Source of the DNA: JAHDBG01 sp963922315
GTDB lineage: Bacteria; Pseudomonadota; Gammaproteobacteria; Chromatiales; Chromatiaceae
Length of the DNA: 15,798 nt
NCBI GenBank assembly: GCA_963922315.1
Contig: CAWUID010000041.1
Coordinates: 1 to 15,798, forward strand
Direction: 5' to 3'
This document shows, one piece after another, positions 7,901 to 13,103 of this stretch. The first letter of the stretch is position 1, and each line of letters begins with the position of its first letter. The position numbers and the translations under genes are program-made. The notes under the pieces are model-generated. The model saw only the letters and a list, made by a program, of their open reading frames with translations, did no database searches and was not told the DNA's origin.

Positions 7901-8552
7901 GGCGAACCGCTACCCGTTCAACCCGAACAGCACGCTGGATGCTGCACTGGAAGACTTTGAAACCCTGTTCAGCCCGCAGGGCAAACTGCGCACTTTCTAC
8001 CAGAAGTACCTGCAAGTGTTCCTGGAAGACAACCTGGCCGCCCTGTATAACGAAGAGACCGAAGACTATCTGGTCGACACCAGCGTTCTGCAACAACTGG
8101 ACAACGCCTGGAACATCCAGGACGGCTTCTTCGACCCGCGTGGCAGCCTGAGCATTCCCTTCAGCCTGGAACCACTGGCCCTGTCCGGGCGCCAGCGGCG
8201 CAGCCTGATCGATATCGAAGGCCAGCGCATCGCTTACAACCATGGCCCGGCACAAAGCAGCGAACTGATCTGGCCCAACAGCCTGCAGCGCGGTGCCAGC
8301 AGCAGCATCAGCCTGATCAACCATCGGGGCCGCAGTCAGACCTTGCGCTACACTGGCCCCTGGAGCCTGTTCCGGCTACTCGGTCGCGCCAACCTGAATG
8401 GCGCCAACGACAACCGGCTCGACATCAGCTTCCAGATCGGGAACGGCAGCATGCGCTATCGCCTGTATGCCGAAAAAAGCAACAGCCCTTTGCTGCGTCA
8501 GCTCTTCAGAGGCTTCAAACTGCCCCGCACTCTACTACGTAACACCCGCTAA
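4959..8552 (+). CDS. tssM: TssM (IcmF-family) inner-membrane T6SS protein
   Basis: TssM spans the inner membrane and, with TssL and TssJ, forms the envelope channel on which the sheath docks. The 1197-aa length is normal. Membrane segments are at ~27-45 and ~63-83, enclosing a short periplasmic loop, and at ~462-480 before the large periplasmic part. Between them is the cytoplasmic NTPase-like domain with Walker A GSEGAGKTS (142-150), where Lys148 and Thr149 are the key residues. The usual DTAG-type motif is replaced by DPDG (191-194). The C-terminal ~300 residues match the TssM periplasmic domain that contacts TssJ. AGGA (4947-4950) lies eight bases before ATG 4959. No tssL, tssK or tssJ is adjacent; cargo genes come before it and hcp after it. 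GC-rich coding resumes here after the AT-rich cargo. Confidence 0.95.
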   Translation: MQTPTTSGSNRLIGWLRPLFAHLKNSLRVLLVLALIVLLVVLWVYGPEMPYYDTYPLAPVATRWMITLGIILLVVAGLAIAAWRKLARIRAEAKRQQREQEDPVLPILRALYDRFDQTLTDLRQHIMRRDYLYALPWYMVIGSEGAGKTSLINRCGQKYTQSTYQQVKRRRGTKLPYKIDWWIGNDAIIIDPDGELISDQVPKGYGDYEALPQRVWQACIHWLERTRSRRPLNGILLVIDLPSILSMTSSDRKTYAGLLRSKLRDLSEQLSTRLPIYIILSKIDLLEGFEASFGHLSRAEREQSFGFTFSLSSLEDADRWQDEFNQGYTQLLDNLTEHTFEAIAKAPDQLTRQALFAFNRQFAGIRDTLHDFLADILESDRYATAALVRGLYYTSVYQQGIADNVYVEGAARNYDLPARIAPAQAMQRAQTYFSKNLFTRNIYPEAGLAGDNRRLLRRKRRLFVLASLIACIIGSATIYGWHQHYQHNKQAADIVLEKARDFTKTTIADADGTLDTTGRDLLEPLDLMYGALANYGRYREKIPLLADMGLYQGHIIGPKLEDTYLDLLRTRYLPALATGVAEQIQTAAPGSDDKLAALRVYRIMESQEKREPQNKDIVRQRLAETWHKHYTGQAGIQEALTNHLDYALDYVAADLPALRGVVITAQQDLSRIPISQRVYQGIVQRARTELPNRVDLRQTIGPAFDQIYQTRPDSDATTTDTDYDIPGFYTRQAFKGYFTQRNAAVIDLAAIDQWVLGERDTIVYSETDKTALTQKIRSHYVNDYLDTWKRALGQLQIDDFAGIAHGVKILETLTGPATPLQRLIETVRKHSEIYPDLKLDISQAKTPAEQALLKDPDRLAAKRILGQFHSLNALLEKDEQGQTRYETLLQTLRANYDYLVGVQNAPDVGKAALRLARDRFKLQGADPIYALQRTAEGLPEPLATQMQKVASESWRVLLIKALQQLEKKWDQDIYRFYRERLANRYPFNPNSTLDAALEDFETLFSPQGKLRTFYQKYLQVFLEDNLAALYNEETEDYLVDTSVLQQLDNAWNIQDGFFDPRGSLSIPFSLEPLALSGRQRRSLIDIEGQRIAYNHGPAQSSELIWPNSLQRGASSSISLINHRGRSQTLRYTGPWSLFRLLGRANLNGANDNRLDISFQIGNGSMRYRLYAEKSNSPLLRQLFRGFKLPRTLLRNTR

Positions 8553-8568
8553 CCTGATTAAAAGCCTG

Positions 8569-8590
8569 GCCGGGCAACAAATCGCCCGGC
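8569..8590 (+). terminator. GC-rich hairpin after tssM, possible terminator
   Basis: GCCGGGC (8569-8575) and GCCCGGC (8584-8590) pair perfectly around an 8-base loop, 17 bases after the tssM stop. No T-run follows on the + strand, so it is a weak intrinsic terminator candidate or an RNA 3'-end stabiliser. Confidence 0.45.
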
Positions 8591-8633
8591 ACAGGGATAG
8601 AAAAATCACTCAAAAACAATAGCTTACAAATAA

Positions 8634-8674
8634 TTGGGCAAAAAATTGCTTAACTTGAGCAAAAAATTGCTCGA
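8634..8674. promoter_or_regulatory. Tandem palindromes, candidate activator (enhancer) sites for hcp
   Basis: Two 20-bp units, TTGGGCAAAAAATTGCTTAA (8634-8653) and TTGAGCAAAAAATTGCTCGA (8655-8674), agree at 17 of 20 positions and are offset by 21 bp, close to two DNA turns. Each is an inverted repeat of GCAA/TTGC half-sites. They lie about 85 bp upstream of the -24 GG of a sigma-54 promoter, the usual zone for an enhancer-binding activator of the VasH type. The protein that binds them is unknown and not in this window. Confidence 0.6.
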
Positions 8675-8737
8675 ATTCAGGTTGATCACAGTGCTGAAAA
8701 TAAGCTAACCCTTTGCCAATACACAAAAAAATCAGAT

Positions 8738-8754
8738 TGGCACGAAATGTGCTT
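8738..8754 (+). promoter_or_regulatory. Sigma-54 (-24/-12) promoter of hcp
   Basis: TGGCACGAAATGTGCTT matches the sigma-54 consensus TGGCACG-N4-TTGC(A/T) with one change in the -12 box. The invariant GG (8739-8740) and GC (8751-8752) are separated by exactly 10 bases. Transcription would start near 8763-8765, about 73 bases before the hcp ATG. Sigma-54 control of hcp is established for several T6SS. Confidence 0.78.
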
Positions 8755-8765
8755 ATACAGCGATA

Positions 8766-8804
8766 ACCCGAAAATTTCCGGGTAGCCTATGCGCCCACCG
8801 GCGC
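8766..8804 (+). promoter_or_regulatory. Structured hcp leader: palindrome plus hairpin
   Basis: ACCCGAAAATTTCCGGGT (8766-8783) is a palindrome with a single mismatched pair. A second hairpin, GCGCC-CACC-GGCGC, spans 8791-8804. Both fall in the predicted 5' leader just before the ribosome site AGGAG (8824-8828). A 5' structure like this could stabilise an abundant mRNA; that role is inferred. Confidence 0.45.
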
Positions 8805-8836
8805 GGACCTACTGCAATCCAACAGGAGCAAACCTC

Positions 8837-9355
8837 ATGCCAACACCGGCTTATCTGTCACTCGAAGGCAAAACCCAAGGCAACATCAGCCAGGGCGCTT
8901 TTACCGCCGACTCCGTCGGCAACGTGTATGTCGAGGGCCACGAAGACCAAATCCTGGTCCAGGCCATCGATCACTCCGTGACCGTACCGACCGACCCGCA
9001 ATCCGGACAACCGGCCGGACAGCGGGTGCACAAACCATTGAAATTCACCTGTGCGCTAAACAAGGCTGTGCCATTACTGTACAACGCGCTGGCCTCCGGT
9101 GAAATGTTACCAAAGGTCGAAATCGCCTGGTACCGCACCTCCACCGAAGGCAAGCAGGAACACTTTTTTTCCACCCTGCTGGAAGATGCGGTGATCGTCG
9201 ACATCACCACCGTGCTGCCTCATGCGCAGGATCCGGGTAATGCTGAGTTCACCCAGCTGATCGCCGTCTCCGTGGCGTATCGCAAAATTACCTGGGAGCA
9301 CACGATCTCCGGCACCTCCGGCAGCGACGACTGGCGCGCTCCAATGGAAGCCTGA
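8837..9355 (+). CDS. hcp: Hcp (TssD) tube protein
   Basis: Hcp hexamers stack to form the inner tube that is propelled into target cells, and their lumen can carry small effectors. The 172-aa length is standard. Family motifs are visible: YLSLEGKTQGNISQGAF near the start, then VEGHEDQILVQAIDHSV, VHKPLKFTCALNKAVPLLYNAL (through residue ~80), VEIAWYRTSTEGKQEHFF and the final YRKITWEHTISGTSGSDDW. ATG 8837 is chosen because AGGAG (8824-8828) lies eight bases upstream; an earlier ATG at 8789 falls in the structured leader. There is no C-terminal toxin domain. It has its own sigma-54 promoter and a strong hairpin after the stop, so it is likely expressed as a separate, abundant transcript. Confidence 0.96.
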   Translation: MPTPAYLSLEGKTQGNISQGAFTADSVGNVYVEGHEDQILVQAIDHSVTVPTDPQSGQPAGQRVHKPLKFTCALNKAVPLLYNALASGEMLPKVEIAWYRTSTEGKQEHFFSTLLEDAVIVDITTVLPHAQDPGNAEFTQLIAVSVAYRKITWEHTISGTSGSDDWRAPMEA

Positions 9356-9371
9356 CACCGTCAGAAACCAT

Positions 9372-9410
9372 CTATGTCGTCGCCGTACTCACCCTACGGC
9401 AACGACATAG
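9372..9410 (+). terminator. Long imperfect hairpin between hcp and hicA
   Basis: CTATGTCGT (9372-9380) and GCCGTA (9382-9387) pair with TACGGC (9395-9400) and ACGACATAG (9402-9410). This gives a 16-position stem with one mismatch and a 7-base loop. No T-run follows, so it may block exonucleases at the hcp mRNA end or attenuate read-through rather than act as a classical terminator. Confidence 0.6.
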
Positions 9411-9423
9411 CCCCGGAGCCACT

Positions 9424-9666
9424 ATGAGCAAACTCAATAAACTGAAAGACAAACTGCGATACGCCCAACATAACTATACCTGGAATGATCTGACGACATT
9501 ATTAACTGCTATAGGCTTTGAAAAACTCGAAGGCGACGGCTCTCGTGTGATCTTTATAAAAGACAAAATACGTCTGCAACTCTATAAACCGCACCCACAG
9601 AAAGAACTAAAGTATTATGCGGTAAAACAAGTCCGAACCACCTTACACAAAGAGAATCTGTTATGA
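9424..9666 (+). CDS. hicA: HicA-family mRNA interferase toxin
   Basis: HicA toxins are small double-stranded-RNA-binding-fold ribonucleases that cleave mRNA and are neutralised by HicB. This 80-aa protein fits the longer HicA subfamily: WNDLTTLLTAIGFEKLEGDGSR (20-41), a beta-hairpin, KPHPQKELK (55-63) and YAVKQVRTTL (65-74). The catalytic His of short HicAs (the GSH motif) is Arg here (GSR, 39-41). That is common in this subfamily, where the KPHP His57 may matter. Its last bases overlap the HicB start by four (9663-9666), the usual toxin-first order. It sits between hcp and T6SS cargo, but nothing shows that it is secreted. Confidence 0.88.
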   Translation: MSKLNKLKDKLRYAQHNYTWNDLTTLLTAIGFEKLEGDGSRVIFIKDKIRLQLYKPHPQKELKYYAVKQVRTTLHKENLL

Positions 9667-9986
9667 AAAAGATGGAATATAAAGGCTATCAGGGTACTAT
9701 AGACTATAGTACCGAAGACCAGTGTTACTATGGCAGAATCGCTGATATCCGGGACCTGATAAACTATGAATCAGAAAATGATACTGATTTAGAGCATGCT
9801 TTTCGTTCTGCCGTTGATGACTACCTGGCACTCTGTCAGAAACGCGGTGAGAAACCCGATACACCTGACCGGAACAACCCGGCTGACCCTGAATATAAAA
9901 AAGTATTATTTGTCTGCCAGAAAACAACCGTACCTGAAAACAACACCTTGCAGAAAAATCAAACCCATGTGGCCTGCAATAATTAA
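9663..9986 (+). CDS. hicB: HicB-family antitoxin with an atypical C-terminal tail
   Basis: Residues ~1-68 match HicB: YKGYQGTIDYSTEDQCYYGR, IRDLINYESEN, and AFRSAVDDYLALCQKRGEKPDTP. This is the RNase-H-like fold that binds and masks HicA. Normally the sequence continues with a GxFNVRI-type ribbon-helix-helix or other DNA-binding domain that represses the operon. Here residues 69-107 (DRNNPADPEYKKVLFV to the stop) show no such domain in this frame, and I did not find one in the other frames. The protein is probably a 3'-truncated or recombined HicB that may still neutralise HicA but may have lost autorepression. The stop is followed at once by remnant sequence, consistent with a recombination edge. 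Confidence 0.83.
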   Translation: MKKMEYKGYQGTIDYSTEDQCYYGRIADIRDLINYESENDTDLEHAFRSAVDDYLALCQKRGEKPDTPDRNNPADPEYKKVLFVCQKTTVPENNTLQKNQTHVACNN

Positions 9987-10109
9987 GATTGTGGTATACA
10001 ACATTGCTGTTGAGGCGAAAAAACGCAGTAGACGGGTCGTACACGAGCACTTTTCAACGAAGTATTTGCAAGCACAGCAGTTTTCAAAAGTGCCCATAAA
10101 AACAATGTC
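9987..10109 (+). other. Remnant segment between hicB and the transpeptidase-like gene
   Basis: No complete gene is visible here. Bases 9994-10012 repeat 11430-11448 with one difference, in matching codon phase (VYNIAV versus VHNIAV), so this looks like a scrap of a second glycine-zipper toxin gene. From 10032 the frame of the next gene is already open but has no ATG. That gene may be the surviving C-terminal part of a longer protein. Confidence 0.45.
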
Positions 10110-10472
10110 TTGAGTTATGCCATCACGATAAAAAGAAAGGCGAGCAATGGCGGTTTAACTTTCACTGGTGGCGGAAAGACTATCACAACAACATGCTACT
10201 CAAATACGTCTAAAAAGATTCCAGCTGCTACCTACCTGAATTATTCCACCACAACAATGACAGGAAAGAAAAATTCCAAAGGGTTGCCCAGAGAAGCTAT
10301 TTTTATTCCGGACGTCAAAGGTTTCTCCGGCATATTTATTCATACGGGTAAGATGCTTTACGCCAAATGGTCTGATGGTTGTATCGTAATAGATGAATCT
10401 AAGATGATTCAGATATATAACACTATAAAACCTAAGAGCGGTCATAACGTGCAAGTCATTATCACCGGTTAG
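10110..10472 (+). CDS. L,D-transpeptidase-like (Tlde1/DUF5675-like) candidate effector
   Basis: The 120-aa product ends in a pattern resembling L,D-transpeptidase-type enzymes: a glycine-rich start LTFTGGGKTI (16-25), IPAATY (37-42), IPDVKGFSGIFIHTG (66-80) with candidate His78, and WSDGCIVI (87-94) with candidate Cys91. The His-to-Cys spacing of 13 is close to small DUF5675/DUF2778 proteins, and Tlde1 T6SS effectors belong to DUF2778. It would act on peptidoglycan peptides in a target periplasm. No export signal is present, as for T6SS cargo. A lipoprotein gene follows 4 bases later, an effector-immunity arrangement. The start is uncertain: TTG 10110 is the only nearby start codon in frame, no good ribosome site is seen, and the frame is open back to 10032, so N-terminal loss is possible. 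Confidence 0.62.
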   Translation: MSYAITIKRKASNGGLTFTGGGKTITTTCYSNTSKKIPAATYLNYSTTTMTGKKNSKGLPREAIFIPDVKGFSGIFIHTGKMLYAKWSDGCIVIDESKMIQIYNTIKPKSGHNVQVIITG

Positions 10473-10476
10473 CCAG

Positions 10477-10806
10477 ATGAAGATTTCAACATTGACGCTT
10501 GTATTACTATTGACAGGCTGCTCATTTCTGAGCATGACGGAATCGACTGCAAGTGAAAAAGATAACTACTATACCATCTTTTCCAACTTACTTGGCATAA
10601 ACGAAAACAGATTGACGTTTCTTGAGTTAATGCGCGAATTGCCCTTTCTGATTTCATCTGTATGTCACCGGCTGAATGCGTTTTTTGGTTTTGAAGGTAA
10701 GAACACCTCTGGAAAAGCCAGTTTTACAAGAGAGAATACAATTCAATTTGCAACACACTTATCCGCAAAACAAGCTGAGACGTGCCTTGCACAGTTCAGT
10801 CAATAA
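10477..10806 (+). CDS. Small periplasmic lipoprotein, candidate immunity to the transpeptidase-like protein
   Basis: This 109-aa protein begins with a clear lipoprotein signal: MKIS, a hydrophobic core, lipobox LTGC with Cys15, and Ser at +2, indicating outer-membrane attachment facing the periplasm. The mature ~95 residues are unrecognised and mostly helical-looking (NRLTFLELMRELPFLISSVC), with two further cysteines (63 and 103) that could form a disulfide. It starts 4 bases after the L,D-transpeptidase-like gene. Size, location and coupling match immunity proteins of peptidoglycan-acting T6SS effectors such as Tldi1 for Tlde1, but this link rests on context, not on sequence similarity I can see. 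Confidence 0.65.
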   Translation: MKISTLTLVLLLTGCSFLSMTESTASEKDNYYTIFSNLLGINENRLTFLELMRELPFLISSVCHRLNAFFGFEGKNTSGKASFTRENTIQFATHLSAKQAETCLAQFSQ

Positions 10807-10857
10807 GGCCGGACAAAGCGAATCAACCCGGATACCCTACTCGCTAACGCTGAATGA

Positions 10858-10874
10858 CACCTGAATCCGGCAGA
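10858..10874. repeat. 17-bp direct repeat, copy 1
   Basis: CACCTGAATCCGGCAGA occurs here and exactly again at 12366-12382. Each copy lies 16-19 bases before a gene start (10891 and 12402), so it marks a duplicated junction between modules. Confidence 0.7.
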
Positions 10875-10890
10875 CAATGAGAAATGCGCC

Positions 10891-11633
10891 ATGTGCAACA
10901 CCATATATCCATTTCATGTGCCATCGTGTCGACAAAAAAGATCGGACAATGCGCCACAATATTGTGATGACTATACACGCAGTCTGTATATTCTGAATAG
11001 TATCGGAGCACAATTTGCCTGGGATGGGCCAGCACGCGAAATCTATGTCGGAGAAATAAGAAGCATGGCAAACCAGGTGAAAAGCCAGATATTAAATGAT
11101 GAAATCAGCTGGCGTCAGGCAGCGCAACTGGCGCAGGAAAAACGCAATATCATCATGGAGCTTTCGCGCACAAAAACCTCGCCGATAGGGCGGGCTATTG
11201 CTGAAGACTTGAAAAAAACGGAAAAACCCTGAACGAAATGATTGCCCGGAAAACTCAGCAGATTTATGGTGACGAAATACGTTTTAATTAACTGACTGAT
11301 TCGCAGAAAAACACGATTTACAAAGAGATCGTCTTATCTTCAGGAAAATCAAGACTTCAAGCTACGCATTGGGCAAAAATCGGCAAGCACGCAGGTCGAG
11401 GGCTGATTGTCTTATCCTTCAGTATTGCTGTACACAACATTGCTGTTGCAGAAGACAAGGCCAAAGCAGCCACCCGGGAAGGCACAGTGGTGGGTGCGGG
11501 CATCGCAGGCGGTGTAGCCGGTGGTGCTATTGCCGGGTTGACCTGTGGGCCCGGAGCACCGGTTTGTGTCACTCTGAGTGCCTTCGTTGGTGGCACTCTG
11601 GCGGCTATCGGCATCGACAGCTTCTGGTGGTAA
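10891..11633 (+). pseudogene. Decayed glycine-zipper toxin-like gene (frameshift plus stop)
   Basis: The first 113 codons (ATG 10891) read through WDGPAREIYVGEI and RTKTSPIGRAIAEDLKKT, then hit TGA at 11230-11232. One missing base near 11218-11221 puts the sequence into a second frame that continues sensibly (GKTLNEMIARKTQQIYGDEIRFN), meets an in-frame TAA at 11289-11291 (probably a former CAA), and continues as LTDSQKNTIYKEIVLSSGKS to TAA 11631-11633. The C-terminal part is a hydrophobic glycine-zipper region (VVGAGIAGGVAGGAIAG, then GAPVCVTLSAFVGGTLAAIG) after NIAVAEDKAKAATREG. That pattern is found at the C-terminus of large polymorphic or T6SS-delivered proteins, possibly membrane-inserting. 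Repaired, it would be ~247 residues. The two lesions make it inactive as read. Function is inferred. Confidence 0.72.
11430..11448. repeat. 19-bp repeat shared with 9994-10012
   Basis: GTACACAACATTGCTGTTG here matches GTATACAACATTGCTGTTG at 9994-10012 with one difference and in the same codon phase, encoding V-H/Y-N-I-A-V. This points to two related gene pieces on either side of the transpeptidase-like module. Confidence 0.65.
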
Positions 11634-11636
11634 CCC

Positions 11637-12197
11637 ATGCAACCGATCACGGATACTGAATTTCGTATAGAACGTGTGTCAGCAAGTACACCGGAACAGA
11701 CCGAAACCAGCCGCATCTGGCTGCACGGTCAGCGCACCGATGTCATCATAGACGGTGCCTGGCTGGAAGCCTGTCTGCGTGTTGGTGATCGCTACCTGGC
11801 CTTTCTGACCCATGATTGCCCGTTTGAAGAAAGTCTGAGTATCCATCTGCTGGACCAGACACTCAAGCCATTAGACGGTATTAGCATGGGTTTAATGTAC
11901 ACCACCGGACACTTCCGCAACCTGACACCAGAGACCCCTGACCGACTCCATTTTGACTTCTATGACGACACCCCTTGGTACCTGCAGATCCGCGAACAGC
12001 CCGAATGGCGTCTGCCTGGCACCGATCCTATGGGCAGCCGCCGAATCCGGCACGGACACTGCTATCGCTACCTGGTCATAGAACACAAACCCTCTCGTGG
12101 CCTGATCCCCAACACTCGTGACCGCTACCACAAACTCCGCCAATACTGGCACAAGGTGCGCCGCCACTCAGATCACAACAAATCGTCTGTCACATGA
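11637..12197 (+). CDS. Hypothetical protein, possible immunity to the decayed toxin
   Basis: This 186-aa protein has no signal peptide or membrane segment and is probably cytoplasmic. Motifs seen are VIIDGAWLEACLRVGDRYLA (55-74), FLTHDCPFEESLSIHLLD, LMYTTGHFRNL, LHFDFYDDTPWYLQI and a basic C-terminus. I do not recognise a named domain. The mix of beta strands with acidic and aromatic residues and the position three bases after the toxin-like pseudogene fit an immunity or accessory protein for it. It appears intact while its presumed partner is broken. The stop overlaps the next start by four bases (ATGA at 12194), so it heads the translationally coupled run leading to vgrG. Confidence 0.7.
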   Translation: MQPITDTEFRIERVSASTPEQTETSRIWLHGQRTDVIIDGAWLEACLRVGDRYLAFLTHDCPFEESLSIHLLDQTLKPLDGISMGLMYTTGHFRNLTPETPDRLHFDFYDDTPWYLQIREQPEWRLPGTDPMGSRRIRHGHCYRYLVIEHKPSRGLIPNTRDRYHKLRQYWHKVRRHSDHNKSSVT

Positions 12198-12409
12198 CCA
12201 GACACGCCGGAAAGACCAACTTTATTCTGACAAGTATAGCTACCGGTAGCCTGCTCAGTCTGATACTGGGTTCCTATCTGCTTTTTTATACACCAGAGTC
12301 ATTTGACAAGCATGCCTGGCATCTCTGGGCCCATCGGTTTGCGCCACTGGATTTATTACAGGATGCACCTGAATCCGGCAGATTAAAAACGAGGTCAAAT
12401 CATGTCTGA
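12194..12409 (+). CDS. Small single-span membrane protein, unknown
   Basis: A 71-aa protein with a basic N-terminus (MTRHAGK), one membrane segment at ~10-32 (FILTSIATGSLLSLILGSYL) and an aromatic-rich outer part with AWHLWAHRFAPLDLLQD (41-57). It is predicted N-in with the C-terminus in the periplasm. It overlaps the preceding stop by four bases and the next gene by eight. Its 3' end contains the second copy of the 17-bp repeat (DAPESGR codons). No family is recognised; it could be an inner-membrane immunity protein or an accessory to its neighbours. Confidence 0.62.
   Translation: MTRHAGKTNFILTSIATGSLLSLILGSYLLFYTPESFDKHAWHLWAHRFAPLDLLQDAPESGRLKTRSNHV
12366..12382. repeat. 17-bp direct repeat, copy 2
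   Basis: Exact second copy of CACCTGAATCCGGCAGA (first at 10858-10874). Here it is coding, within the last codons of the small membrane protein gene. Confidence 0.7.
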
Positions 12410-13103
12410 GCTGTCTGCCGCAGACTATCACAACAAAACACGCGCCATCATAGACAGTGGAATTTATGATCCTGACCAGATATTCCGGGAATTAGTCCGT
12501 TATTACCTGATACATGACCCGGAAACTGACTGGTTCTACGATACTCAGGATGATATGGAAGAATTATTTGTCGGTATGTCCGCTATTCTGGGAACCAGCT
12601 TCAGGGGCCAGCCCCATGGCTCTGAACACGAAACAGAAGACGCAAAACGCTTTCGCAAAGTACGCAACTGGGTAGAAAACGTACATTATGATCAGGAAGG
12701 ACTGCTGGCCAGGAACAGTCCTGCTCAACAAACAAATCCAGGCCGTAAATTTGACGGACAGATGGATAAAGTGATGCATATGATCAAAGCCGCAGCCATT
12801 TCTGCTTACGCTGGTGAAACTGTTGCAGATGTCGCAAGCTGGGGCAATGAAGTTATTGATATGGGTAAACGCCAGGGACAACTTATCGGTAGGAGATATG
12901 GGCTATATTCCGGCGTTATTGGTACTGGCTATGATCAACGCGACCTGCAATGGGGATTGTATGGCTCCGAACTACAGAACCATTTTGATTTATTCAGCGA
13001 CGAAAAGGCCCGCAGACTGGCAAAAAAATTTGCGCAGGGCACCTTTGTGTTAAGTCGCTGGCAGGACTGGTATAACGCCAGCAGCAAAACCCTGTATGAC
13101 TGA
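12402..13103 (+). CDS. Unrecognised 233-aa soluble protein in vgrG operon
   Basis: I do not recognise this protein. It is hydrophilic, lacks a signal or membrane segment and looks largely helical. Aromatic and acidic residues are frequent (YYLIHDPETDWFYDTQDDME near residues 34-53). A lysine/methionine-rich helix follows (GQMDKVMHMIKAAAISAYAG), then a Gly/Tyr stretch (RRYGLYSGVIGTGYDQRDLQ) and a basic C-terminal helix (KARRLAKKFAQGTFVLSRWQ). Its start overlaps the previous gene by eight bases (ATGTCTGA) and its end overlaps the next by eight (ATGACTGA), so it is translated with the VgrG group. It could be a VgrG-associated effector, a chaperone or a second partner of the small membrane proteins around it. 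The gene is well supported; the function is open. Confidence 0.72.
   Translation: MSELSAADYHNKTRAIIDSGIYDPDQIFRELVRYYLIHDPETDWFYDTQDDMEELFVGMSAILGTSFRGQPHGSEHETEDAKRFRKVRNWVENVHYDQEGLLARNSPAQQTNPGRKFDGQMDKVMHMIKAAAISAYAGETVADVASWGNEVIDMGKRQGQLIGRRYGLYSGVIGTGYDQRDLQWGLYGSELQNHFDLFSDEKARRLAKKFAQGTFVLSRWQDWYNASSKTLYD

Noticed and set aside
7341..8324. 327-codon open frame on the minus strand
   Set aside because: It lies wholly inside tssM, its composition mirrors the plus-strand codons, and it has no recognisable domain.
8569..8590. Confident rho-independent terminator after tssM
   Set aside because: The stem is perfect but no T-run follows on the plus strand, so it is kept only as a weak terminator candidate.
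11210..11292. Programmed -1 frameshift at the A7 run (11212-11218) in the glycine-zipper gene
   Set aside because: The shift direction fits, but the new frame meets TAA at 11289 after ~23 codons, so frameshifting alone cannot make the full protein. Decay explains both lesions.
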